Assembly (NCBI RefSeq): GCF_000429985.1
Contig: NZ_AUCX01000014.1
Coordinates: 62,001 to 126,000 of the forward strand
Source of the DNA: Maridesulfovibrio bastinii DSM 16055
GTDB taxonomy: Bacteria > Desulfobacterota > Desulfovibrionia > Desulfovibrionales > Desulfovibrionaceae
Direction of reading: 5' to 3'
Length of the DNA stretch: 64,000 nucleotides
Made by a program: the position numbers and the translations under genes
The notes under the pieces: model-generated
Told to the model about the DNA's origin: nothing
Seen by the model: only the letters and a program-made list of their open reading frames with translations
Database searches by the model: none
Shown here: positions 7,294 to 13,840 of the stretch, piece after piece
How the letters are laid out: each line of letters starts with the position of its first letter
How positions within the stretch are numbered: position 1 is the first letter of the stretch

Positions 7294-7742
7294 GCCACCT
7301 CCGACAGCAAAGCCATATCAGGCACCCACGGTTTCAGCTCAATCTCCCATCTGGGCCGATCACTGTAATACTTTCCAGTGCCTGGCAGATATTCCACGAC
7401 TTGCTTATCATCCTCCCAGTAGCGCATCTGGGTCATGCAGTCTTTGATCATTTTGAGCAAATTATCCATATCCGGCTTAACAGTCGGCCTAATTTTACCG
7501 GCTAAGGCTCCAGCTTTAAATTTCTTTGTCTTGGATTTCGGTATTGGGAGATAAGCTTTAACTCGGAGCATAAGCGGCCCGATCATTGGTTCATCTGGGC
7601 GAGACTGGATGAGAAAAGTGTTCAGTGTGTCTTCGGCCTGCTCCTGCTTTTTGTCCTTGTATGCCATAGCATGCCTGCCTCTGACGGCATGCCGTGCTCT
7701 CATCTGGGCTTTTGGTTCAATGGGGACGGTAAATTTCATCAT
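7290..7742 (-). CDS. rusA: RusA-family Holliday junction resolvase
   Basis: This homodimeric endonuclease cuts four-way junctions formed during phage recombination and replication. The conserved core KPDMDNLLKMIKDC gives Asp91 and Asp93, and DD at 111-112 completes the acidic metal site. At 150 residues it has the usual length. Lambdoid phages place rusA/rap genes between replication and late genes, as here. It overlaps both neighbours by 4 bases, so it is part of a tight translational chain. Confidence 0.9.
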   Translation of the reverse strand: MMKFTVPIEPKAQMRARHAVRGRHAMAYKDKKQEQAEDTLNTFLIQSRPDEPMIGPLMLRVKAYLPIPKSKTKKFKAGALAGKIRPTVKPDMDNLLKMIKDCMTQMRYWEDDKQVVEYLPGTGKYYSDRPRWEIELKPWVPDMALLSEVA

Positions 7743-7927
7743 TTCCTCCTAATTGTCAGTCTCTTTTCTTTCGCATACTCTGCCATGCCTCGTTCACTCC
7801 ACGCACATTGGCCGGCAGGTTTAAAAAGCGGCGTACACCAGATTCTTTCCGGTCCGTTTTTGTTCCAGCATGTGCAATGTTCTTTGCAAAAGTTCGAATT
7901 AAATTTTTTCATATCTGTGATGCTCAT
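7739..7927 (-). CDS. Small Cys-rich phage protein (62 aa)
   Basis: Four of its five cysteines lie in CKEHC-x-C and a following WC, with a later Cys at 41, which could bind one metal ion. The C-terminus is basic (KEKRLTIRRK). No strong ribosome site is seen before the ATG at 7927. An internal ATG at residue 6 is not better. It ends overlapping rusA, which supports that it is translated. Function unknown. Confidence 0.55.
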   Translation of the reverse strand: MSITDMKKFNSNFCKEHCTCWNKNGPERIWCTPLFKPAGQCAWSERGMAEYAKEKRLTIRRK

Positions 7928-7945
7928 AGTCTAGTTAAGTCTAGT

Positions 7946-8338
7946 TTACGCTGTAGGCATGGAGCGGCACTCAGGAGACTTTTTCCCATGTTTCAGCATA
8001 GTTAAAATCTTCCGGCAATTCTCAAGCGAGCTTAAACGCTGTCTCTCTGTCATAGGCGGTCTTGGTAACTCTTTCTGTGGCTCTTTGGGAGCTTTTGCCT
8101 TTAATTCCCTATGACACTGAACAAGCCTCCCGACAGTGGGAAAGGTGGTGTTATTTCTTCTAGCCAGTGAGCAGGCGTTAACAAAATCCTGAGCGGTCAT
8201 TCCCTCAGCGCGGCAATCCTCAAGCCAGACGGGAGCTGTGATTTCAATAGTTGCTCCCGTAAATTGAGAGTTGGGATACATGAGCTTCATAACTTCCAGC
8301 TCGTCTTTAACTTGTTCCAATTGCAACTGGTTCTCCAT
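7946..8338 (-). CDS. Putative phage replication accessory / helicase-loader protein
   Basis: The protein has 130 residues and directly follows the O-like gene, overlapping it by 32 bases, in the place of lambda P. Its N-terminal region is helical and acidic. The middle part (EDCRAEGMTAQDFVNAC... FPTVGRLVQ) looks like the small helical domain found in phage helicase-loader or loader-inhibitor proteins. No ATPase motif is present, so it is not a DnaC-type loader. The assignment rests on context and is tentative. AGGAGAG precedes the ATG. Confidence 0.5.
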   Translation of the reverse strand: MENQLQLEQVKDELEVMKLMYPNSQFTGATIEITAPVWLEDCRAEGMTAQDFVNACSLARRNNTTFPTVGRLVQCHRELKAKAPKEPQKELPRPPMTERQRLSSLENCRKILTMLKHGKKSPECRSMPTA

Positions 8339-9314
8339 TTTGCTCTCTCCTTTTCCTTTTTTCGATCAACCGTCTGGCGATAGCGTCATTTTCTGCTGTG
8401 ATGCCCTGAGCAACACTGTTGATATTCATACCGTTGTATTGCGGAGCACCTGATGAGCTATATCCATGTCCAACTTGAGCAGCAGGCAATTTATCCGCCC
8501 ACTTGCCTTCCTCCAGCCATTTTTTAGCCGCGGGAATGAACTGTCCTTTCTGCTTAGTCCATTGCTGTGATTCACAATGATTGGAAAGAGCATCTAGAAG
8601 TACAGGCAAGCCCGGTAAATTCCTAAATTTCTCTCTTTTACTCCAGACTAGCCAGGCAGCTTCTTTACCTGAATCCTTTCCTTCTGAATTATTCATTGAC
8701 TTCGCTGTAGCTTGAATCCAAGCTGCCCAGAATTCTTCAAACGGCATGTTATAAACAGGCCTGACAATTCCCGGGGGATGTCCTTCACGTTGAACAAGCC
8801 CGGAAGACTTAAAATTGTCCTCACCTCCACCACCAGAATTTCCACCATCCTCAGGGACGTTTTCTTGACGGTCTACGGGGGGACTATAGGGGGGTGTATT
8901 TATATATTCTTCTTTCTTTAATTCTTTAGTTGTTGCCCTTCGTTTGCCCAGTGGCTCGCCCTTTGTTTGCCCTTCGTTTGCCCTTTGTTTGCCCTCGTTA
9001 TTGTCTTGAAACTGGTATTTGTTGTATTTACAAATAGTTATCAGTGTATAGTTGCTTGCCCCTTCGGTGACCAACTCGTTACTCTTTTCTAACTTTTGGA
9101 TTGCCCCTCTGACCATTTTGGGGGTTAAGCCTGTTGCCTCAGCAAGCTTCGCAATGCTGGTCGCTATTTGTCCTTTTTTGATGATTTTACCGCGCCATTT
9201 TTTGTCTTCGTAATTGGCAGTTAAAATTAGATGAATGAACAAACGAAAAACATTCGTGTCGTCGTACCATTCCCAATCAAGAATGGACCTATGCAGTTTT
9301 ACCCAGCCGGCCAT
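8307..9314 (-). CDS. Phage replication initiation protein, O-like
   Basis: Residues 1-110 form a winged-helix domain starting MAGWVKLHRSILDWEW, the pattern of phage replisome organisers. A low-complexity Gly/Asn/Pro linker follows, then a C-terminal domain (PFEEFWAAWIQATAKSM... PGLPVLLDAL) of the type that recruits a helicase loader. I place the start at 9314, where AGGAG lies 8 bases upstream; an upstream reading to 9452 would run into the previous gene. The linker region contains six 11-bp DNA repeats (8932-8997) that shift the reading frame, so they serve DNA function, as oriLambda does within gene O. It would open the prophage origin and load the host helicase. Confidence 0.8.
   Translation of the reverse strand: MAGWVKLHRSILDWEWYDDTNVFRLFIHLILTANYEDKKWRGKIIKKGQIATSIAKLAEATGLTPKMVRGAIQKLEKSNELVTEGASNYTLITICKYNKYQFQDNNEGKQRANEGQTKGEPLGKRRATTKELKKEEYINTPPYSPPVDRQENVPEDGGNSGGGGEDNFKSSGLVQREGHPPGIVRPVYNMPFEEFWAAWIQATAKSMNNSEGKDSGKEAAWLVWSKREKFRNLPGLPVLLDALSNHCESQQWTKQKGQFIPAAKKWLEEGKWADKLPAAQVGHGYSSSGAPQYNGMNINSVAQGITAENDAIARRLIEKRKRREQNGEPVAIGTS
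8893..8997. repeat. Iteron array with AT-rich flank: candidate phage replication origin
   Basis: Six tandem copies of about 11 bases, consensus GTTTGCCCTTY, run from 8932 to 8997. Copies at 8965, 8976 and 8987 are nearly perfect with an exact 11-base period, while those at 8932, 8942 and 8953 are degenerate. Next to them, 8897-8930 is almost pure A/T on one side. Iterons plus an AT-rich unwinding element inside an initiator gene is the layout of the lambda origin. Because 11 is not a multiple of 3, the protein sequence does not repeat. Confidence 0.75.
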
Positions 9315-9324
9315 AATACCGCTC

Positions 9325-9873
9325 CTACAACCAGCGCAGTTTAAACCGCTGCCACCACGAAAGATTTCTCTTAATTGAAAAGCGGACTTCCCCTTCCTTT
9401 TTAAATGCGGCGCGGTAGTGAGCGACAAAAGCATCAATTTGCTTATGCGCATCCTCGGCGAATACAGCTACAATTTCGGGATCACTGTTGTCTTTAGCTT
9501 CATTTTGTATAGACGCGAGAGCTTCATGTATTGCTAAAAACTCTTGGGCGACCGTTTCACGGTTGACTTTAATGTCTGCTCCATCAACTACTTTGAAGTC
9601 TAAACTACTGGCCATAAGTGTTAGAGCAATTTGAGCTATACAACGGCCACCTTCTCCGGCAGATCCAAGAGCCTGCAGAAACTGCTTCATTCTATCGATA
9701 GGATTCCGTTGAGAACCTTCAAGTATCGGATTTCGACCCCAACGATACATTTGTGCCTTTTCTCTTCTGAATATCCGATACATTCCAGATTCGCCTAAAG
9801 CGTCCATGCCAAATGTAAAAATCTCCCAACTCCGACCCGGAAAATGCTCGGATGAGGACTTATTCTGTTTCAT
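9325..9873 (-). CDS. Hypothetical phage protein, early regulator candidate (182 aa)
   Basis: The gene lies between the Cro-like gene and the O-like gene, the position of lambda cII. GAGGAG precedes the ATG. Residues about 22-45 (MDALGESGMYRIFRREKAQMYRW) could form a helix-turn-helix. A hydrophobic helical stretch follows (IAQIALTLMASSLDF), and the C-terminus is basic and Trp-rich (SWWQRFKLRWL). No family is recognised. A CII-type regulatory role is only a positional guess. Confidence 0.6.
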   Translation of the reverse strand: MKQNKSSSEHFPGRSWEIFTFGMDALGESGMYRIFRREKAQMYRWGRNPILEGSQRNPIDRMKQFLQALGSAGEGGRCIAQIALTLMASSLDFKVVDGADIKVNRETVAQEFLAIHEALASIQNEAKDNSDPEIVAVFAEDAHKQIDAFVAHYRAAFKKEGEVRFSIKRNLSWWQRFKLRWL

Positions 9874-9915
9874 TTTCTCCTCGTGTTACTTTAAAAATCA
9901 TCATACCCAAAAAAC

Positions 9916-10152
9916 ATGGACCGCAATCCACACAACTCGGAGGCTTCAGCAAGAATTCATGTCAAACGTAAAAATGGCCACGAACTTTTGCTTACTGTCT
10001 CCATAATCAAACCCAATAAAATCTTATGGCACCGCGAAAAATTCAGTGCTGATCAATCTATTTCAAATTCATGTGAAACGGCTGTCCAAAACGCAGCAAA
10101 GCGATTCAAATTAAGCAGTATTGAAACTCAACTTCCACTACCGTTTCTTTGA
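9916..10152 (+). CDS. Possible small gene antisense to early left transcript (78 aa)
   Basis: The frame has natural-looking codon use and a soluble, basic product (ARIHVKRKNGHELLLTVSI near the start) ending LPLPFL. It is oriented against the flanking minus-strand genes, and no minus-strand frame explains this 350-base gap. No ribosome site precedes the ATG and no promoter is obvious, so expression is uncertain. Family not recognised. Confidence 0.4.
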   Translation: MDRNPHNSEASARIHVKRKNGHELLLTVSIIKPNKILWHREKFSADQSISNSCETAVQNAAKRFKLSSIETQLPLPFL

Positions 10153-10158
10153 AATTAG

Positions 10159-10225
10159 GTGGGGCCTAAAACCACACATTTTAGACTTAACATGCTGTAA
10201 TTCTGTGCTTTCATGTGGGGCCTAA
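10159..10225. repeat. Direct repeat GTGGGGCCTAA, two copies
   Basis: The 11-base sequence occurs at 10159-10169 and 10215-10225, 56 bases apart, flanking an AT-rich spacer. The first copy can fold as TTAGG/CCTAA. The second overlaps the end of the Cro-like gene. Meaning unknown; possibly a regulator site or weak termination signal downstream of the switch gene. Confidence 0.35.
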
Positions 10226-10437
10226 GCCGCCTTGTTTTTCGTCTGTTCATACAAATCAGGCCGCAATTCCTTTAGAGGAATCCCGAGCTTGATGTGATAA
10301 AGCAAAGCGGATTCTCCCGAAATCGGACGCTGTTTTTTACAGTGCCGATAGACAGCAACTGAACTAAGCCCAACAACCTTTGCCAAAGCTTCATAGGTCA
10401 TTTTTTTATTATGGCGATATGTTTCGAGTACGTTCAT
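10222..10437 (-). CDS. Cro-like HTH protein (71 aa)
   Basis: This is a one-domain DNA-binding protein. Residues 11-35 (KMTYEALAKVVGLSSVAVYRHCKK) form a clear XRE/Cro-type helix-turn-helix. It is divergent from the larger repressor at 10518 with two operator-like sites between, which makes it the Cro counterpart and first gene of the early left operon. The promoter -10 (TATAAA, 10450-10445) ends 8 bases before the ATG, and no Shine-Dalgarno sequence exists, so the mRNA is probably leaderless. Confidence 0.75.
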   Translation of the reverse strand: MNVLETYRHNKKMTYEALAKVVGLSSVAVYRHCKKQRPISGESALLYHIKLGIPLKELRPDLYEQTKNKAA

Positions 10438-10444
10438 AAAGCAT

Positions 10445-10474
10445 TTTATACCATGCGGTAATATTTGAAGTCAA
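10445..10474 (-). promoter_or_regulatory. Early left promoter with operator in spacer
   Basis: TTGACT (10474-10469) and TATAAA (10450-10445) are separated by 18 bases on the minus strand. The operator-like TACCATGCGGTA (10449-10460) lies in the spacer and touches the -10, so a bound repressor would block RNA polymerase. The predicted transcription start falls at the ATG of the Cro-like gene. Confidence 0.7.
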
Positions 10475-10484
10475 TTTAACTTTA

Positions 10485-10515
10485 TACCTCACAGTAAACA
10501 ACTCTACGATATAAA
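10485..10515 (+). promoter_or_regulatory. Repressor maintenance promoter and second operator
   Basis: TATAAA at 10510-10515 serves the plus-strand repressor. The -35 is poor (CTCACA at 10488-10493, 4 of 6) and lies inside the operator-like TACCTCACAGTA (10485-10496). This resembles lambda pRM, a weak promoter influenced by repressor binding. The predicted start is close to the ATGs at 10518 and 10524. Confidence 0.55.
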
Positions 10516-10517
10516 AT

Positions 10518-10991
10518 ATGAATATGAGTACAAAGCCTTTCGACAAAGAAGCAGCAAAAAGCTGGGAAGTAATTCTTTCTAAGCTAAATGAACTTAGGGA
10601 GTCAGGACTAACACTTGACCAAATAGGGAAAATACTTGGAGTGGCAAATGCAACAGTATCAAGATGGCTCTCCAGAGTACAAGGAGGAGAAAGAAACTCG
10701 TTTGGTGAAATGGTTCGTTATGCAAAAATATTAGGGATTTCCCCTGCAGAAATGTTTGGGGAACAAGAAGATAGGGATCCATTTGAGGAGAAATTAACTC
10801 AAGAAATTTCTGAAAATATTAACCTTTCTGGGATGACAATTAATCAGGTCGCAGATATTACGAATATTGACAGTGAAAAATTAGCAGGGATGTTATCTGG
10901 AAGCCTTCCGTTAAGAATCAAGGATTTCTATTTAATTTGCAAAGCTGTGGGAATTAACCCAACAATTATACTGAACAGATCATCCCTGTAA
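10518..10991 (+). CDS. Prophage repressor, two helix-turn-helix modules
   Basis: This is the CI counterpart of the switch. Residues about 23-58 (LRESGLTLDQIGKILGVANATVSRW) form a first HTH with a typical XRE continuation, EMVRYAKILGISPAEMF. Residues about 102-150 (SGMTINQVADITNIDSEKLAGML... KAVGINP) repeat the same fold. There is no LexA-like Ser/Lys peptidase domain, so RecA-stimulated self-cleavage is not expected and induction must work another way. The start is ambiguous: ATG at 10518 or, closer to the predicted transcription start, ATG at 10524. No Shine-Dalgarno sequence is present, so a leaderless mRNA is likely. Confidence 0.75.
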   Translation: MNMSTKPFDKEAAKSWEVILSKLNELRESGLTLDQIGKILGVANATVSRWLSRVQGGERNSFGEMVRYAKILGISPAEMFGEQEDRDPFEEKLTQEISENINLSGMTINQVADITNIDSEKLAGMLSGSLPLRIKDFYLICKAVGINPTIILNRSSL

Positions 10992-10995
10992 AATA

Positions 10996-11367
10996 TTACG
11001 GCCTGACTATCCACGAATCGATAGGTAATTTATATTTTTTTATAACCGTTTGCAGACGCAACCAAAACCTTAATTCTCTGTAATCTTCTATTATAAGACC
11101 TACCCCGGCCCTCTTCCCCGTCATCGCAGCGTAGTACAGAGACTGTCCGATTGATTCTGCCCATTTTTCGCCAAAATCAAATTCAATGGCATGCGTAGCA
11201 GTCAAACAATCAACTCTAGTCTCGTCTGGCAAAACAAATTCCGTTGTACCTCTACTTTCGCACCATCTTGCTTGATACCATGCTTCACTGTGGAGAGGCT
11301 TTGCGTCTGCTCCTACACTCAAAAGAAAGAACAAAAGAAGAAACAACATACTAATTTTAAAGCTCAT
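10996..11367 (-). CDS. Exported protein with PD-(D/E)XK-like motif, lysogeny gene
   Basis: A basic start and hydrophobic run (residues 4-20) ending ADA-K form a signal peptide. The mature part has TRVDCLTATHAIEFDF then EKWAESIGQSLYYA. That order (Asp, then Glu with following acidic residues, then Lys and an IGQ helix) resembles the restriction-endonuclease-like fold with a migrated Lys. It lies between the repressor and the right promoter, where phages keep genes expressed in the lysogen. A periplasmic nuclease acting on incoming DNA, or a non-enzymatic relative, are both possible. Fold assignment is inference from motifs. Confidence 0.6.
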   Translation of the reverse strand: MSFKISMLFLLLFFLLSVGADAKPLHSEAWYQARWCESRGTTEFVLPDETRVDCLTATHAIEFDFGEKWAESIGQSLYYAAMTGKRAGVGLIIEDYRELRFWLRLQTVIKKYKLPIDSWIVRP

Positions 11368-11369
11368 TG

Positions 11370-11738
11370 TTATTGCTCTTGCTTATATTGCCTTCTCATC
11401 TTCTCAGAATGTTTATATTCAGTATATTTGATATGCCCTCTGTATGACAAAATAGCACCGACTAGGAGGATAAAGGCTCCCCATTTCCATTTAAAGTCGC
11501 TCGGAGAATAAAATACCAAGGGAAGCACTGAAGATAAAACCATCCAGAATCCTATAAATCTAGAATAATAGTGTGGGCCTGGGGGGTAACATGATGACAT
11601 CGCTTTCCCGTCTTCAAAAAACCATTCCAAATCGCTCTTACACACAGGACACTTTACCTTTATTCTCTTCTTTTCAGGGTTATTAACTTCAAATTTATAT
11701 CCACAATTCCTGCATTCGAGTTCTTCTGTGTCTATCAT
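11370..11738 (-). CDS. Zinc-ribbon membrane protein (122 aa)
   Basis: Two cysteine pairs (CRNC at 9-12 and CPVC at 30-33) form an N-terminal zinc ribbon. Two membrane helices follow (about residues 61-77 and 86-99), then a basic tail. It is transcribed just upstream of the exported PD-(D/E)XK-like gene with a 2-base gap, so the two are probably co-expressed in the lysogen. The family is not recognised. Superinfection exclusion or envelope modification are common roles for such genes, but there is no direct evidence. Confidence 0.6.
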   Translation of the reverse strand: MIDTEELECRNCGYKFEVNNPEKKRIKVKCPVCKSDLEWFFEDGKAMSSCYPPGPHYYSRFIGFWMVLSSVLPLVFYSPSDFKWKWGAFILLVGAILSYRGHIKYTEYKHSEKMRRQYKQEQ

Positions 11739-11829
11739 TTTAATTCTCTCTTAACTAGAATTCTCACAAATAAATCCAAGAATACCTGCCTATATTAATT
11801 ACAAATTTTATAATTAATATAATTTATAT

Positions 11830-11880
11830 TACCGTATAGTAATTTTTCCCTTGACCTTTTTTCTTACCGTACGGTAATAT
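11830..11880 (+). promoter_or_regulatory. Early right promoter with two repressor operators
   Basis: TTGACC (11851-11856) and TAATAT (11875-11880) with an 18-base spacer form a promoter that points into the recombination operon. The perfect palindrome TACCGTACGGTA (11865-11876) fills the spacer, and the related TACCGTATAGTA (11830-11841) lies 35 bases upstream. The layout copies the early left promoter (operator in spacer, partner at 36 bases), so both are probably shut by the same repressor. Confidence 0.7.
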
Positions 11881-12607
11881 TCTCTCAACGACAGCGAGAA
11901 ACGAAATCAGCCGAACAGGTTCGCGGCGAGGCCCGGACAGTAAGCAGGAACGTCCTCCGCAGTTGGTATTGGCAGAAGGCACTTTTTTAGAAGTCGGAAA
12001 CAGGTGATCTTTGAAAACAACAATCGGAGTCTCTTCATAAGAGTGACGGGGCAAGCAAAACAATGGTCAATTTCTTTGACTGCTAATCCTTAAGGCTAGG
12101 CTTAAGGGAAGGTCATAGAACCCAACTCTCCGGAGGGAATAAAACCTATAAAGGGCCAGTTCACTCTTATGAAGGAGCTCCGATCCAAATATGCAGAGAA
12201 GCGCAAATAAGCAGGTGCGCCGGGGGTTGATGGCCCCGCTGGAGCAAGGTCAATAAGAAACCTCTTGCTAGGCATCATAAAACAACAAATTCCAGCCTGC
12301 CGGAGTAGCGTCCGGCCTCTGCCCACATATTTCCCCGCCAGGCATGGGTTCCCCAAAACCGACCCCAATGCAATGAAGTACCGCCAGCCCATACTTGGCG
12401 GGGAGAATTTTTCGGAGTCTGTGAAGGGACTTACACTCCATCGCAATAGACCTCCTATTGGGCGCGTCGGGACTATCATGGTCCCGGCCCCCTCACAGGC
12501 TCCGAGATTTTGGTTTAGCAGTGATACTGGGCAATCCCGCCCAACAAGGGAACGGATGGTTTTAGTTTTTTTACATCCGTTCCCACCTTTAAACCCCGGA
12601 GGCTCAA
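11881..12607 (+). ncRNA. Long structured leader of the right operon, no convincing gene
   Basis: About 700 bases separate the early right promoter from the first good gene. Three strong hairpins are seen: GCCGGA/TCCGGC at 12299-12316; 16-base arms with two imperfect pairs at 12333-12348 and 12388-12403; and a perfect 11-bp stem at 12548-12558/12574-12584 with a T-rich loop. None is followed by a clean U-run. A short GTG frame at 12004-12093 (29 codons) and unstarted frames nearby look weakly protein-like. The region may be an antitermination leader or a prophage small RNA; it may also hold decayed small genes. Confidence 0.45.
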
Positions 12608-12706
12608 ATGCTGAAAGTATCGTTCAAGGTGATGGTTTCTATTCTGATGCTGGCTGAGCTTCTGGCAGCCGGGATTATCTACGGCGTAATGGTTGGAGGC
12701 ATCTGA
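12608..12706 (+). CDS. Single-helix membrane peptide (32 aa)
   Basis: GGAGG lies 6 bases before the ATG, and the stop overlaps the next start (TGATG), so translation is well supported. The peptide is one hydrophobic helix (about residues 8-31) after a Lys-containing start. Its function is unknown. It is the first gene after the long leader of the early right operon. Confidence 0.55.
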   Translation: MLKVSFKVMVSILMLAELLAAGIIYGVMVGGI

Positions 12707-12888
12707 TGGGAGAGATTTTAGTTTTGTTCGCAATAGAAAGGTCTTTTGCCCTTTATCGCAGCAATCCAAATTTTATGAACAAGCAAAACTCTATGAATGC
12801 AGCTCTACTCATAGTTAACACCGCATTGGCTAAGGCCGGAACAACCTATAAGGGCGAAATCGAAGGCCCGAGGAGAAATCAGAAATGA
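12706..12888 (+). CDS. Small hypothetical phage protein (60 aa)
   Basis: A strong GGAGG lies about 7 bases before the ATG at 12706, and the TGA overlaps the next gene (ATGA). The product has a hydrophobic N-terminus and a basic C-terminus with a central helical segment (ALLIVNTALAKAG). No family is recognised. Chain-like overlaps show it is part of the early right operon. Confidence 0.55.
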   Translation: MGEILVLFAIERSFALYRSNPNFMNKQNSMNAALLIVNTALAKAGTTYKGEIEGPRRNQK

Positions 12889-13187
12889 AGATCAGATTTG
12901 AACAGTTAATCGAACGCTATTGCGATGAATGCGAGAATTTTGATTCCGCATGTGGCGGAGGAGAAAACGGCGAATGTGATGCAATCTGGGAACTCCTAAT
13001 TGAAAACGGTTGTCCCAGAACATGCACTGTTAAAGCATCTGATGCCGCAGATAAATGTAAATTTTTCGATCCCATTGATCCAGAAGCATACGCAGAAAAA
13101 ATCAGGGAGCAGGAAATGCCCCTCTGGAAAATCAATGGAGTTCGCCCAGGATACGACTTCCCCGCAACTTTAAGAGAAGCGTCCTAA
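12885..13187 (+). CDS. Cys-rich phage protein (100 aa)
   Basis: Seven cysteines are spread through residues 13-58 (CDEC, CGGGENGEC, CPRTC, C), which suggests one or two zinc or iron-sulfur sites. The C-terminal half is acidic then aromatic. It sits immediately before the exonuclease gene with a 2-base gap. Function not recognised; a recombination accessory role is only suggested by location. Confidence 0.6.
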   Translation: MKIRFEQLIERYCDECENFDSACGGGENGECDAIWELLIENGCPRTCTVKASDAADKCKFFDPIDPEAYAEKIREQEMPLWKINGVRPGYDFPATLREAS

Positions 13188-13189
13188 CC

Positions 13190-13828
13190 ATGGCAAGCCC
13201 AACCCGCAAAGAATGGCTTGAAGCCCGTAAAAAAGGAATTGGCGGTAGCGATGCTGCCGCCGTCCTCGGGCAGAATCCTTGGAAAACCAATGTAGAACTC
13301 TGGGAAGAGAAAACCGGCCGCAGAGAATCCGAGGACATTTCAGACAAAGAATGCGTCAGATATGGCGTATCTTGTGAGCCTCTTATGCGGGAGATGTTCA
13401 AGATGGATTACCCGGAATTCAGAGTTAAACACGAAGAAAACGTTGTTCTCCAGCATCCGGTTTATCCCCAACTGCAAGCCTCTCTCGACGGCATGCTCTG
13501 GGATCAGGCCGGGAGACTCGGAATACTGGAAATCAAGACCACTACCGTCCAGCGCGGCTCTGACTACGACAAGTGGAAAGGCCAGGTTCCGCAAAACTAT
13601 TTCATTCAGCTGCTTCATTACATGCTGGTCACCGGCGCACAGTTTGCCATGTTGAAGGCCAGAATCAAAAATGAATGGGGCAGCGAAGTCAGCATAACTG
13701 AAAAACATTACCGGTTCGAAAGATCGGACCACACAGCTGATCTTGAATACCTGCTTCAGGCCGAACTGGAGTTCTGGGAATACGTTTTATCAGACACAAG
13801 GCCGGATTTGATCCTGCCGGAAATATAA
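13190..13828 (+). CDS. YqaJ-type phage exonuclease (lambda Exo-like)
   Basis: This 5'-3' exonuclease makes 3' single-stranded tails for annealing by RecT/Bet. The N-terminal IGGSDAAAVLG motif is the family signature. The PD-(D/E)XK site is complete: Asp100 (ASLDG), Glu114 and Lys116 (ILEIKTT), and Gln140 in the following helix (YFIQLLHY). At 212 residues it matches the family. It is followed by DUF1351 and recT-like genes, the usual Red-type module order in many siphophage genomes. Confidence 0.9.
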   Translation: MASPTRKEWLEARKKGIGGSDAAAVLGQNPWKTNVELWEEKTGRRESEDISDKECVRYGVSCEPLMREMFKMDYPEFRVKHEENVVLQHPVYPQLQASLDGMLWDQAGRLGILEIKTTTVQRGSDYDKWKGQVPQNYFIQLLHYMLVTGAQFAMLKARIKNEWGSEVSITEKHYRFERSDHTADLEYLLQAELEFWEYVLSDTRPDLILPEI

Positions 13829-13840
13829 GGAGGTATTTTC

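Noticed and set aside
8932-8997. CRISPR-like array
   Set aside because: The repeats are only 11 bases and directly adjacent without spacers, so they are iterons, not a CRISPR array.
11824-12063. Minus-strand 79-codon frame downstream of the early right promoter
   Set aside because: No ribosome site, and it crosses the promoter and operator region at 11830-11880.
12102-12479. Minus-strand 125-codon frame in the structured leader
   Set aside because: No ribosome site or coupling, runs through the large inverted repeats, and has no recognisable protein features.
12265-12657. Plus-strand 130-codon frame in the structured leader
   Set aside because: It starts with TTG without a ribosome site, spans the hairpins, and overlaps the well-supported 12608 gene in another frame.
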